64,000 nucleotides of DNA from Nocardiopsis prasina DSM 43845 (GTDB taxonomy: Bacteria; Actinomycetota; Actinomycetes; Streptosporangiales; Streptosporangiaceae): the NCBI RefSeq assembly GCF_000341265.1, contig NZ_ANAE01000096.1, positions 1 through 64,000 on the forward strand, written 5' to 3'. Each line of letters starts with the position of its first letter. Within the stretch, counting starts at the first letter, position 1. Position numbers and translations under genes: made by a program. Of the stretch, positions 51,601 through 60,850 are shown in pieces. Under the pieces are notes generated by a model, which saw only the letters and a list, made by a program, of their open reading frames with translations, did not search any database and was not told the DNA's origin.

Positions 51601-54105
51601 GCCGTAGGGGATGCTGCGCCAGGCGGGGTCGACCTGGTCGATCGGGTGGTGGATGGACCAGATCGAAGCCTCCGTGGCACCGCCGAGACTGTGCACCGCC
51701 ATGTTCGGAGCCCAGGTGCGCACGGCTTCGGGCAGCGTGGTGGGAATCCAGTCTCCCGACAGCAGCGCGACGCGCAGCGACGACAGGGGCGGGTCGTCCG
51801 ATCGCAGGTAGTCGTGCACCATCTGGAGCTGTCCCGGCACCGAGTTCCAGAACGTGACCTCTCTGGTCCGGACCGTTTCGATCCACTCGGAGGGGTCACC
51901 TCGGCGCGCGGGGTCCGGCAGCACCACGGTCGCACCCACCGACAGGGGGCCGAAGATGTCGTAGACGGACAGGTCGAATCCGAGCTGGGCCAGTGCGAGA
52001 ACACGGTCGTCCGCGGTCACGCCGAATCTGCGGTTGACGTCGGTGACCGTGTTCAACGCCGCGGCGTGGCTGATCATCACTCCCTTGGGAGCTCCGGTCG
52101 ACCCCGATGTGTAGATGACGTAGGCCAGGTCGTCGGGGCCGGTCTCGTGCTGAGGCGGCGGAGCTGACGTGACGGGGAGGCTGTCCACGGCGACGGTGGT
52201 GCACTCCGCGGTCCACTCCCCCTCCTCCACCAGCCAGGACTGGGTCAGGACCACCGAGGCTCCGGCGTCGGTGAGGATCGCCGCGCGGCGCTGCGGGGGC
52301 TGCGTGGTGTCCAGCGGAAGGTAGGCGGCGCCCACCATCAGGGTGCCCAGAACGCCCGCGACCTGTTCCCATCCCTTCTCCATCGTGATGGCGACCAGGT
52401 CGCCCGCGGAGACACCACTGCTTCCCAGCGCCCGCGCGACCGCGGAGGCGTGACCGACCAGCTCGCCGTAGGTCAGCTCGCGGTCCCGGTCGATGACGGC
52501 CACACGCGCGGGGTCGCGTTCGGCGGCTGCCAGGACCCCCTGGTGCAACAGGGCGCGCGGTGCTGGCACTGCGGTGTCGTTGACGCGCTTGCGGACGGCG
52601 CTGGTGGCCTCCGGCAGATCGATGCGGGCCGTCTCGTTCCAGGCGTCGGGCTCCTCGGCGAGGCGGGTCATCAGGGCGGCGAAGGCGGCGAAGAGGTCAG
52701 CGGCCGTGTCACCGCCCAGAACCCCTTCGCGCACGTCCCAGCTGAGCGCCAGTTCGTCGGCGCGCTCCATGACCTGGCAGTCCAGCCAGACCTGCGGGGT
52801 CTGGGTCTGGGCGTGGCGGATCGCGGCCGCGGGACGCCGGGCAGCCGCCGAGCCGAGGGTGCTGGTGAACACGACCGGCATCAGCACGGTGTCGCTGTCA
52901 CTGCGCCGGGTGAGATCGGCCAGGACCTGGCTCCCGGTGTACAGGGAGTGTTCCAGGTCCTCGAGCAGGGTGTCGCGCAGCGTGACGGCACGTTCAGCGA
53001 ACGTCTGTGCCGGGCGCAGGTCCACAGCGAGGAGTTCGACAGCGGTGAAGTCTCCCACGAGGCGGTCGACGTCGGCGTGCAGGGGCAGCCGGGTGAACGT
53101 GGGGACGTTGAGTGTGAACTGCGGACTGCGGCTCCAGCGACCGAGCACCTCGGCGTAGGCGGCCATCGCCGCAGCCGAGGCGGTGACACCGGCGCGAGCG
53201 GCGTTGGCCTCGAAGGATGCGCGCTGCTCGGCGCCCAGGATCTCCTCGAAGCGCCGGAAGGCACCGACCTGACCGCCGTCAGGGGGCAGCGGCAGGTCAG
53301 GGGCGGGGGGCAGGGAGGGCAGGCGCCGAGTCCAGTAGTCCCGGGCACGGTCGTACTCGCCTGTCAGTGTCTGGTTACGGCGTGCCAGAACGTAGTCGCG
53401 GAACCCGATCTCCAGGGCTTCGGGCTCCCGGCCGTGGTACGTGTCCTCAAGCTCGGAGAGCACCAGCAGCAGGCTGGCGTAGTCGACGATGAGCTGGTCG
53501 ATCGACAGGTGCAGGATGAGCTCGTCGGCGCATCGCGTCATACGCAGCTCGAACAGAGGTGGCACGTCGGTGGGCGGGACCCTGGAGGCGAGTTCCCGAC
53601 GCACCTGGTCGACTCTTTCGACGGCCTCAGCGGGGGTGGCGGCGCGCAGGTCAGCGGTGGGAACCGGCGTTTCCGGGATCTCTGCCAGGACCTCCTGGAA
53701 ACCGTCGGGGTGGACCACCGCACGCAGCATGCCGTGGCGGCGCACGACACCCCACCAGCAGGCTTCGAGCCGCTCGGGGTCGGTGTCGGCTGGGAAGGAG
53801 AGCTCGACGTAGACGTGGCAGGCCACTCCGCCGTACCCGTAGGCGCTGCCTCGGCCGACCAGGTAGGCCGCCTGGATGTCGGTCAGCGGGAAGGGTGTGC
53901 CTGCGTGCTGGGGGTCCGGGGTGATGCGGGTGGCAAGACGGCGTGCGGTCAGGTGGGAAAGGACCTCCGCGCGGTTCTCGCGCAGCAGGGCTTTGCGCTC
54001 CTCGGTCAGCACTCCCTTGGGGGCTCGGAACCGCAGGGCGCCGCCGTCCTCCCAGAGCCGGATGCCGTCCTTCTCCATGGCGGAGACGAGTTGGTGGGCG
54101 TTCAT
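48640..54105 (-). CDS. NRPS2: docking-Cy-A(MT)-PCP-TE, cysteine-incorporating
   Basis: 1821 residues. 1-55 TubC-type docking domain; 70-500 cyclisation domain with D203-QLIV-D208-YA-S211 (DxxxxDxxS); 515-1400 adenylation domain split by an insert. The binding-pocket code read by alignment is DLYNLSLIW, the classical Cys code. The insert (about 970-1350) is a methyltransferase-like domain with altered motif I (IMEVGLRGGGV). A10 is ENGKLD with K1392. PCP S1452 (LGGDSL). Thioesterase 1520-1821 with C1600 in VGYCVGG instead of serine, and His1796 in GEHF. Activates, cyclises and perhaps C-methylates the third cysteine and releases the product. Confidence 0.9.
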   Translation of the reverse strand: MNAHQLVSAMEKDGIRLWEDGGALRFRAPKGVLTEERKALLRENRAEVLSHLTARRLATRITPDPQHAGTPFPLTDIQAAYLVGRGSAYGYGGVACHVYVELSFPADTDPERLEACWWGVVRRHGMLRAVVHPDGFQEVLAEIPETPVPTADLRAATPAEAVERVDQVRRELASRVPPTDVPPLFELRMTRCADELILHLSIDQLIVDYASLLLVLSELEDTYHGREPEALEIGFRDYVLARRNQTLTGEYDRARDYWTRRLPSLPPAPDLPLPPDGGQVGAFRRFEEILGAEQRASFEANAARAGVTASAAAMAAYAEVLGRWSRSPQFTLNVPTFTRLPLHADVDRLVGDFTAVELLAVDLRPAQTFAERAVTLRDTLLEDLEHSLYTGSQVLADLTRRSDSDTVLMPVVFTSTLGSAAARRPAAAIRHAQTQTPQVWLDCQVMERADELALSWDVREGVLGGDTAADLFAAFAALMTRLAEEPDAWNETARIDLPEATSAVRKRVNDTAVPAPRALLHQGVLAAAERDPARVAVIDRDRELTYGELVGHASAVARALGSSGVSAGDLVAITMEKGWEQVAGVLGTLMVGAAYLPLDTTQPPQRRAAILTDAGASVVLTQSWLVEEGEWTAECTTVAVDSLPVTSAPPPQHETGPDDLAYVIYTSGSTGAPKGVMISHAAALNTVTDVNRRFGVTADDRVLALAQLGFDLSVYDIFGPLSVGATVVLPDPARRGDPSEWIETVRTREVTFWNSVPGQLQMVHDYLRSDDPPLSSLRVALLSGDWIPTTLPEAVRTWAPNMAVHSLGGATEASIWSIHHPIDQVDPAWRSIPYGRPMDNQTFHVLDTALRPCPDLVVGELHIGGIGLAQGYFGDPERTAARFIRHPETGERLYRTGDLGRYWPDGVIEFLGREDHQVKIRGYRIELGEVQAAVESLPEVGAAAVVLTGGRGNAPTGAGQSLTAFVEPAHRDTPLPLPETLLPAVRTAALRVEEQVDIAELAAFRAAFSEAALASIADTLAPAFADGGARSPQEVSETLGAAPEHHRLVRRWLKGLLTAGLLERTPQGKLTALRVPDPKAIALAWDEASRLESRAGWSPELFATVRSSAEHLPALIAGREEAAARPFSGADLRALTAAYAENAGSSALRSVLAAAATEIARTRDTSDPLRIMEVGLRGGGVANTLLPALADHPVDYLGADASAQNRSAFEQTHADDPRVRCAAFDPAHDPAEQGLARNSVDLLVCVGVVDNLPDAQAALDRLSTLVAPGGWMLLLANTNDDDHALRISAEFMAEHAGPFTDVRQAQEQSFLRHEQWRELLNGRDRRIAAEFPESSEAAGAFGQHLYLVQVKPLHAPVAVSSLTRRSHELLPEYSVPSHWEVVDALPRTENGKLDRTALEKRSLQLGTGPAEEAGDQTPRDDLERALADLWAELLETERIGRDDDLFALGGDSLLVARIVGRLRDGLAGHEWDLEWEVVLRHLLRQPTIAGLAAYLRELSAPEAETDAENSALVELIAPGPDAPVTVLVHAGTGTLLPYRPLVTRFRARSGAGHGLVGLELPTPEDFRNADPNGLIDRTAAEYVRALLDAGHTQVDVVGYCVGGVIATEVARGLSEAGATVRSLTVISSHSPTFRIDDELLSEYSFALMMGIEPADIGFPADSERAGAAVSAVLDRSPGAVLDGAIADLDDEFADVAASFQALEAVPRMARVTRMCEALPPELAGTYEPEGLLRALRTYQQSIFALSRHRAEPYAGDITFLRHNGAYPFPGSADTIADHWARICLGDLRTRDIPGEHFTCMTGENVPTVDGHLHEIIEGKTS

Positions 54106-57100
54106 AGGGTTCCGCTTTCTTCTTCGTCGCGGGAGGCGAGCGCGTGGTCGACCTGGCGGGCCAGGTCGGCGAGGGTGGATGCGGTGAGGAACGAACGGAC
54201 GGAGACGTCGACGCCGAATGCCTCGCCTGTGGCGGTGACCAGGCGCAGCGCGGTCAGGCTGTCTCCACCGGCGGCGAAGAAGTCGGCGTAGCGGTGGTCG
54301 GCCCCGGTCCCCAGGAGTTCCTTCCACAAGGTGGCGATCTGGATTTCGGTCTCGCCCGTGGGCGGTCCCGAGGCAGCGTGTTCCTCCGAGACGGCCGCTT
54401 CGGTCAGGGCGCCGCGGTCGACGGCGCCGTCGGCGGTCAGGGGTAGGCGGGGTAGGCGGGTGAGCCTGGCCGGCACGGCGAAGGGTGGCAGCAGGTCGGC
54501 GAGGTGTCGCGACAGGCCTTCGGGGTCCTCGCCCCCAGTGGTCACCATGAAGGCGTGGAGCCGCCGTTCACGCCCCTGGCCCACAGTGACCACAGCGCTC
54601 TGGGTGACGTGTGGATGCGACTCGAGCGCGGATGCGACAGCGCTGAGGTCGATCCGGCGACCGCTGAGCACAGCCTGCGGGTCGGGGCCGAGGAATTCGA
54701 CGGTGCCGTCGGACAGGTACCGGGCCCGGACACCTGCCGGGCGGAGCCGTCCGGGCGAACCGGACGCCCCGGTCAGGGCCGGCTCGGGTTGGGCATGGAG
54801 CTGGCCGATCCAGAGGTCTCCGATCACCTGGTCGGGACGTTCGCGGCCCACGGAGTCCACGATGTGCAACTGGTGGCCTGCAAGCGGCCGCCCCGACGTC
54901 ACGGAGCCATCGGTGTCGCTGTGCGACTCCACTGCGCTCGCCCAGCCGGCGGTGCCGTGGCCGCCGTGCAGGGCCACGAGTCGGGCTCCACCGCCGGAGG
55001 CCCCGCGCAGGCGGCCGGGAAGTCCCGTGCTCACCCGGTCGCCCGACACGAGTGCCAGGCGAAGGCTGCGCAGTGGCTCCCCTTCGTGTGCCGAGGCCGC
55101 CGTGATCAGTTCCTCGAGGAGCATCGGAGGACCGTTCCACAACGTCACACCGTGCTCGGCCACCAGCGCGGCCGGGGAAGGGGCCCCGCTCCCCGTTCGG
55201 TCGGCTCGGGGGCACACCAGTGCGCCACCCACACCGAGCGGACCGAACACGGTGAACGCGTTCACTCCTGCGGATGGGGGGTCGGCGGCGAGCATCCGAT
55301 CCTGTGTGTCGATTCCGAAGTTTTCGCGCACAGCCGTGATCGTTGCCAGCACCGCCCGGTGTTCGATGAACTCGACCGTGGTGTCGTGCCCATCCGGGCC
55401 GGTGTCGACGGTGACGTACGCCGGAGCTCCGGGATCGGCCGCGAGGTCACCGCGCAGGGGGTCTGCGGCGACCAGATCCCCCAGATCGACCTCGTCCGGT
55501 TCGTCCGCGTGCCCGGAGCCGACGATCACGGTGCGTGCCCCGGCCGCCCGTTGCTCGTGCTCGCGCTGGGATCGGGGCGTCCCCGGGTCACTCAGAAGGT
55601 AGGCGGCGCCAGTGGAGAGCACACCCAGGATGGCGACGACCTGGTCCGCTCCGGGCGGCAGGGTGATAGCGACGACGTCGTCGGCGCCCACGCCTCTTGC
55701 GGCCAGGCCGCCCGCGACTCGGGTCGCCCGTGCCGCGAGCCCGCCGTAGGTGAGGGATTCGTTCTGCGGTGTCCGGAGTACGGCGGGAGAGTGTGGCAGC
55801 TTCTGCGCCTGGCGCAGGACTTCGCCGTGCAGGGTGTCGGCGGCGGGGGCGGTACCCAGGGCGGGGCGCCGCGCGTCGGCCTGGGCACGGGGCAGCACGG
55901 TTGGGGCGACCGTGTCCCAGTCGTTCTCGGCCAGCCAGGCCAGCATCGCGTTGTAGGCCTCGAACATGGCGTCGAGCACGCCGGGACGGAACAGCTCCTC
56001 GATGGCGTCCCAGGTGACCATGACTCCGCCGTGGGACTCAGTGACCTGGTTGTCCAGAAGCACCTGCGGGGTCTGGGAGATGCCCCAGACCTTCTCGGGG
56101 AAACCGTCGGAGAGGTCCTTGACGGTGCGGTCACCGACCCCCACGGAGCTGCTGAAGACCACGGGCATGGCCGCGTCGACGGCGCCGGTACGTTTGGCGA
56201 GTTCCTGGAGGAGCCAGGTCACCGAGGCGTCGCGGTTGTCGAGATCCTCGCTCATGACGAGCTGCAGGCGGTGGGCGGCGGCTGTCCACGGCTCCCCGGC
56301 GCGCGGCTCGTATCCGAGCAGGGAGACCGAGGTGAAGTCGCCCATGATCAGGTCGATGTGGGGATGGACCGGCTGCCGGTTGAACAGGGTGAGGTTGACC
56401 GTCACGTCTGGTTGGTCGCTCCACGATGAGAGGACTTCCGCGTAGCAGGTGAGGAGGACGACCGAAGGAGTCAGCCCGTGGGCTCGGGCCTTGTCGGTGA
56501 TCGCCTGCCACGATCGCGCGTGGACGGGGCGCTGGCGCCGGGTGAAGCGCGGGTGCTCCACGGTGGAGGGGTCGGCGACCAACGGGAGGGCGGGTGCGGG
56601 CGGCAGTGTCCGGAGTCGCCGCATCCAGTGTTGGCGCGCGAGCTCGACCGAGTCGGGGTCGGGTTCGGACTGGAGAACGTAGTCGCGGAACGAGACGTCG
56701 ATGGGCTCCAGTTCCGTCTCGGGGTCGCTGTAGAGACGGTCGAGTTCTCCGTACAGGGCGATGATCGAGGCGGCGTCCAGGACGATGTAGTCGAGTCCGA
56801 CGGCCAGGCGCGTGCGCGTCGTACCGCCGCTGGGATAACGCACGGCACGGAGCTCGAACAGGGGCCAGCGTGTCAGATCGATGCTCAGGTGGGAGGCGTC
56901 GTCACGCAGCCGGGTCAGGACCGTTGACGCCTCTTCCTCGGAGTCGACCTCGGTGACCGCTACCGTGACGGATGGTACCTGTCGCAGGATTCGCTGTTGT
57001 CCGTCCTCGTCGAAGACGGCGCGCAGCATCTCGTGCCGTTCCACCAGGATCGTCCAGACGCGTTCGAACCGGTGCAGGTCGAAGTCGGCGCCGTCGAACT

Positions 57101-60100
57101 CGCTGTAGTGGTAGGTGCCGACCCCGCCGAGGGAGAGCCTGCTGTCGCGACCGATCCAGAACGCCCGCTGGACGTCGGTCATGGGGAAGGGCTGGTGGCG
57201 GTTGGCGTGGTCGCCCTCTCCCAGGGTTGTGCCGGTCGGTGGCGCCTGCCGGGTGAGTGTGGCGGCGAAGTCGGCCAGTGTGGGCGAGGAGAACAGGCGT
57301 GCGACCCCCGCGCCACCGGCACCGCGCTCACGCAGGGCGCCGATCATCCGGGTTGCCAGCAGCGAGTCACCGCCCAGCGCGAAGAAGCCGTCGTCGCGCC
57401 GGATGACCCTGACACCGAGGAGCTCGCTCCAGACCTCGGCGACCACGGTCTCGGCCCACCCGCGAGGGGACTGCTCTTCGGCGCGGTCGCCTTCGTCGGG
57501 GGTGCGGTTGTTCGCGGACGCCGCCAGTTCCTCGGCGCGTCGCCGGTCGGGCTTGCCGTTGGTGGTCAGAGGGAGGGCGTCCACCAGTACGAGCTGGGAC
57601 GGGACCATGTAGGAGGGGAGGTTGCGCTCCAGGGTGGCGCGCAGCTCCGCTTCACCCGCTGTCCCCTCCCCTGTGGCCGCCAGGAGGGCGAGCCTGCGCG
57701 GTGTGCCCGTGATGAGAGCCACCGCGGTCGAGACCCCCGGTGTGGAGGCGGCAGCCGCTTCGACCTCGCCCAGCTCGATACGGTGTCCGCGCAGTTTGAC
57801 CTGGTGGTCCGCGCGGCCGAGGAATTCCAGGACTCCGTCGGAGCGGTACCGTGCCCGGTCTCCGGTGCGGTACCACCGGCGCCCCTGCTCGGTGACGAAC
57901 TTCTCGGCGGTGCGCTCGGGGTCGCCGCGGTAGGCGGTCGCCAGTCCGGCACCGCTGACCCACAGCTCGCCAGCGACCCAGTCGGGGCGGTCTCGGCCGT
58001 GGTGGTCCACGACCCGGGCCCGCATGTTGGGCAGGGGGAGGCCCCATGGGATCGAGACCCAGGAGGGATCGACCTGGTCGACCTCGAACACGGTGGAGTG
58101 CACGGCTGCTTCGGTCATCCCGCCCAGGGCGGTGAACCGGGCTTCCGGGGCCAGCGCGCGCAGGCGCGCGGGCTGGTCCAGGCCGACCCAGTCGCCGCCG
58201 AGCAGGACGAATCGCAGGTGGTCGCCGAGTCCGTCGGGGTGTGACTCGGCCGCGGTCAGGACCATGTCGAGCAGGGCGGGGACGCAGTTCAGGAGTGTGA
58301 CCCCGTGCTTGCGCATCATCGTGGCCCAGTGGTGGGCGTCGCGTCGGGCCTCGTCGCTGATGAGGACCACTGCCCCGCCTGCGGACAAGGGCGCGAAGAG
58401 GTCGTAGACGGACATGTCGAAGTCCAGGTCCGCCAGTGCCAGGCCTCGGTCGTGCGGTCCGACGTCGAAGTGGTCGTTCAGGGCGGCGATGGTGTTCATC
58501 GCGGCCCCGTGCGCGACCTCCACGCCCTTCGGAGTGCCGGTGGATCCGGAGGTGAAGATGATGTACGCGGTGCTGTCGAGGCTCTGGTGGAGTTCCGGCG
58601 GGACTGGGGCGAGCCGGTCCGCGTCTTCGATCCGCACGACGGGTGGTCCCTGCCGCCCCGGTGCGGGGGCGGTGAATCGGTCGGTGTGCGCGGCGTCGGT
58701 GAGCACTGCGGCGGCGTCGGCCACACCGAGGACGCGTCGGGTGCGTTCTGTCGGCTGTTCCACTCCGATGGGGATGTAGGCCGCGCCCGCGCCGAGGATG
58801 CCGAGGACAGCGGCCACCTGTCGCACGCCGCGGGGCAGGCTGACCACGACCGCGTCGCCCGGTTCCACGCCCGCCCGGGCCAGGAGCGCGCTGACACGGC
58901 CCGCGCTTTCGGCCAGAGCGGCGTAGGTCACCGGCTCGCCGGTATCAGGGAGCAGGGCCGGGGCGTCCGGTCGTTCGCGTGCGGCACGGAAGAAACCCTC
59001 GTGCAGCCGTTCGGTCACGGTCGGCGCATCGGTGGCGTTGACGGTTTCGCGTACTCGGGCCTGGGCTTCGGGCAGGGGCGGGTTCGCGGGCCTGGACCAG
59101 GCTGCGGCGTCATCGACAAGGGTCTCGACGAGGTCGCGGTAGGCCGCGAACGCTGCTTCGGGCACACCGGGTTCGAACGCGTGGTGCCGTACGTCCCAGT
59201 TCAGGAGCAGCCCGCCGTCGAGTTCGGTCACCTGGGCGTCGAGCCAGACCTGGGGGCCCTGGGAGATGATCCACACCGGGTCGCCGAACGTGCCGCGGAC
59301 CGCGGAGTCGTAGATTTCTCCCAGGCCCAGGGCGCTGGTGTAGACGACGGGGGCCAGGGTCGGCACGCCGTCGTGGGCTCGGGAGAGGTCGCGGAGGACT
59401 TCGACACCGGAGTAGGAGCCGTGGGCGGCCGCTGTGCGCAGGCGGCTCTGCACGTGACGCGCGGACTCAGCGAAGGTTCGCTCCCGGGTGAGGTCGACGT
59501 CGAGCAGGATCGAGCTGCTGAAGTCACCGACGAGTGATTCGGCCCCGTCCAGGTCCAGGTCGCGGTGGAACAGCGGCAGGTTCAGCAGGAATCTCGGGGA
59601 GTCGCTCCAGGCGCCGAGTGCTTCGGCGAAGGCGCCCGCCAAGGCGGCGGCGGGGGTGACCCGGTGTCTGCGGGCAGCAGCCAGCAGCTGTTGCTTGCGC
59701 TCGGGGTCGAGCCAGTGGTGCAGCCGTGTGGTCGGGTGGAAGCGTGCCGTGGCCGAGTCCGGGTCGAGCGGGTCGACGACGGTGGGCAGGGCTGGTGGGG
59801 CGCTCAGCGATTCCAGGTTCTCGCTCCACCAGGCGCGGTCCTCCTCGCGCTCCCGCGCTCGAGTCGTCTCGGTGGCGTTCAGGTAGGAGCGGTAGTCCAG
59901 GGGGATCTGCGGAAGTGCCGCGTCGGGGTCGGCGTAGAGCAGCTGGAGATCGCGCAGCAGCACCCGCATGCTCGCGGCGTCGGCCGCCAGCATGTCGAGG
60001 TCGATGTGCAAGCGGGTGGCCCCGCCGGGGCGGAGTGTCAGAGCGAGATCGAACACCTCGCCCCTCTCGACGTCCATACGCCTGTGGGTGTAGTGGTCGC

Positions 60101-60686
60101 GCAGTTCAGCGAGCACTCGGTCGACCCGTTCCGGGGTCTCGCTGGTCAGGTCGCGCACGTTCAGCGCGGGTGTTGTCGGGTGGTCCAGGACGCGCTGTCG
60201 TCCGTCGTCGAGCACGGTGACGCGGAGCATCCCGTGACGGCGGCGCAGCGCTGTGACGGCGGTTTCGAGGCGTGCCGGGTCGACGTCTGTGCCGTCGAGC
60301 TCGGCGTAGAAGTGCGCGCCGACCCCGCCGAGGGGCTGGCCTTCCTGGCGTCCGATCCAGTAGGCGTGCTGCATGGCGGCGAGCGGGAACGGTTCGTTCG
60401 GGCTCTCCCCCGCGGGGTCGGCCCCCTGGGATGAGGTGACCGGTGCCAGGAGTTGCTGCCAGCCGCGCAGGCTCGCTGCTTCCGCGAGTTCATCGAAGCC
60501 GACCGTCAGGCCCGCGCGTCGCCATCGAGCGGCCAAGCGCATCAGGGCGATGGAGTCCAGGCCGAGCTCGAACAAGTCGTCATCAGGTCCGATCTCCGCC
60601 GGTGGGAGGTCCACCAGTGCGGCAATCGCGGCGCGCAGCTCTCCCTGCGTCATGGGCACCGTTGGCGGATCGGCTGGCTGGGACAC
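54102..60686 (-). CDS. NRPS1: ArCP-Cy-A-PCP-Cy-(degenerate A)-PCP
   Basis: 2194 residues. ArCP 10-80 (LGLDS, S45); Cy1 97-540 with D231...D236...S239; A1 555-1055 (FTSGSTGTPKG 711-721, YRTGD 939-943, K1045) with pocket code DMYNLGLVH, five of nine like Cys; PCP1 with S1108; Cy2 1165-1605 with D1299...D1304...S1307; A2 about 1615-2095, which has lost the core motifs (A3 reads YVTVDTGPDGHDTT, no TGD, and the A10 Lys is Ala2088); PCP2 with S2143. GTG start at 60686 after AAGGAGA. Builds aryl-bis(thiazoline) from salicylate and two Cys. Confidence 0.9.
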   Translation of the reverse strand: MSQPADPPTVPMTQGELRAAIAALVDLPPAEIGPDDDLFELGLDSIALMRLAARWRRAGLTVGFDELAEAASLRGWQQLLAPVTSSQGADPAGESPNEPFPLAAMQHAYWIGRQEGQPLGGVGAHFYAELDGTDVDPARLETAVTALRRRHGMLRVTVLDDGRQRVLDHPTTPALNVRDLTSETPERVDRVLAELRDHYTHRRMDVERGEVFDLALTLRPGGATRLHIDLDMLAADAASMRVLLRDLQLLYADPDAALPQIPLDYRSYLNATETTRAREREEDRAWWSENLESLSAPPALPTVVDPLDPDSATARFHPTTRLHHWLDPERKQQLLAAARRHRVTPAAALAGAFAEALGAWSDSPRFLLNLPLFHRDLDLDGAESLVGDFSSSILLDVDLTRERTFAESARHVQSRLRTAAAHGSYSGVEVLRDLSRAHDGVPTLAPVVYTSALGLGEIYDSAVRGTFGDPVWIISQGPQVWLDAQVTELDGGLLLNWDVRHHAFEPGVPEAAFAAYRDLVETLVDDAAAWSRPANPPLPEAQARVRETVNATDAPTVTERLHEGFFRAARERPDAPALLPDTGEPVTYAALAESAGRVSALLARAGVEPGDAVVVSLPRGVRQVAAVLGILGAGAAYIPIGVEQPTERTRRVLGVADAAAVLTDAAHTDRFTAPAPGRQGPPVVRIEDADRLAPVPPELHQSLDSTAYIIFTSGSTGTPKGVEVAHGAAMNTIAALNDHFDVGPHDRGLALADLDFDMSVYDLFAPLSAGGAVVLISDEARRDAHHWATMMRKHGVTLLNCVPALLDMVLTAAESHPDGLGDHLRFVLLGGDWVGLDQPARLRALAPEARFTALGGMTEAAVHSTVFEVDQVDPSWVSIPWGLPLPNMRARVVDHHGRDRPDWVAGELWVSGAGLATAYRGDPERTAEKFVTEQGRRWYRTGDRARYRSDGVLEFLGRADHQVKLRGHRIELGEVEAAAASTPGVSTAVALITGTPRRLALLAATGEGTAGEAELRATLERNLPSYMVPSQLVLVDALPLTTNGKPDRRRAEELAASANNRTPDEGDRAEEQSPRGWAETVVAEVWSELLGVRVIRRDDGFFALGGDSLLATRMIGALRERGAGGAGVARLFSSPTLADFAATLTRQAPPTGTTLGEGDHANRHQPFPMTDVQRAFWIGRDSRLSLGGVGTYHYSEFDGADFDLHRFERVWTILVERHEMLRAVFDEDGQQRILRQVPSVTVAVTEVDSEEEASTVLTRLRDDASHLSIDLTRWPLFELRAVRYPSGGTTRTRLAVGLDYIVLDAASIIALYGELDRLYSDPETELEPIDVSFRDYVLQSEPDPDSVELARQHWMRRLRTLPPAPALPLVADPSTVEHPRFTRRQRPVHARSWQAITDKARAHGLTPSVVLLTCYAEVLSSWSDQPDVTVNLTLFNRQPVHPHIDLIMGDFTSVSLLGYEPRAGEPWTAAAHRLQLVMSEDLDNRDASVTWLLQELAKRTGAVDAAMPVVFSSSVGVGDRTVKDLSDGFPEKVWGISQTPQVLLDNQVTESHGGVMVTWDAIEELFRPGVLDAMFEAYNAMLAWLAENDWDTVAPTVLPRAQADARRPALGTAPAADTLHGEVLRQAQKLPHSPAVLRTPQNESLTYGGLAARATRVAGGLAARGVGADDVVAITLPPGADQVVAILGVLSTGAAYLLSDPGTPRSQREHEQRAAGARTVIVGSGHADEPDEVDLGDLVAADPLRGDLAADPGAPAYVTVDTGPDGHDTTVEFIEHRAVLATITAVRENFGIDTQDRMLAADPPSAGVNAFTVFGPLGVGGALVCPRADRTGSGAPSPAALVAEHGVTLWNGPPMLLEELITAASAHEGEPLRSLRLALVSGDRVSTGLPGRLRGASGGGARLVALHGGHGTAGWASAVESHSDTDGSVTSGRPLAGHQLHIVDSVGRERPDQVIGDLWIGQLHAQPEPALTGASGSPGRLRPAGVRARYLSDGTVEFLGPDPQAVLSGRRIDLSAVASALESHPHVTQSAVVTVGQGRERRLHAFMVTTGGEDPEGLSRHLADLLPPFAVPARLTRLPRLPLTADGAVDRGALTEAAVSEEHAASGPPTGETEIQIATLWKELLGTGADHRYADFFAAGGDSLTALRLVTATGEAFGVDVSVRSFLTASTLADLARQVDHALASRDEEESGTL

Positions 60687-60768
60687 GCGTGATCGTCTCC
60701 TTGGCTCGCGAGGGGCTGGGGGCCGACCGGGACCGCTGGGGCACGGGGGTCGGTGACATGAGTGAAAA

Positions 60769-60783
60769 CGAAAACCGTTATCT
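60769..60783. promoter_or_regulatory. Zur-like box in the NRPS1/ligase divergent region
   Basis: Reverse strand AGATAACGGTTTTCG: about 12 of 15 positions agree with a TGAAAACGGTTTTCA-like actinobacterial Zur site; core GAAAAC-C-GTTATC has one mismatched pair. A further TGAAAACG lies just left. It is 70 bases before the ligase ATG and 85 before NRPS1, well placed to control both. Confidence 0.5.
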
Positions 60784-60850
60784 TTTTACCCTAAGCGGGG
60801 CGTTGAGCGCGATCCCCCCTTGTGTGGCATAAGACGCAAAAGGAGCAGAG

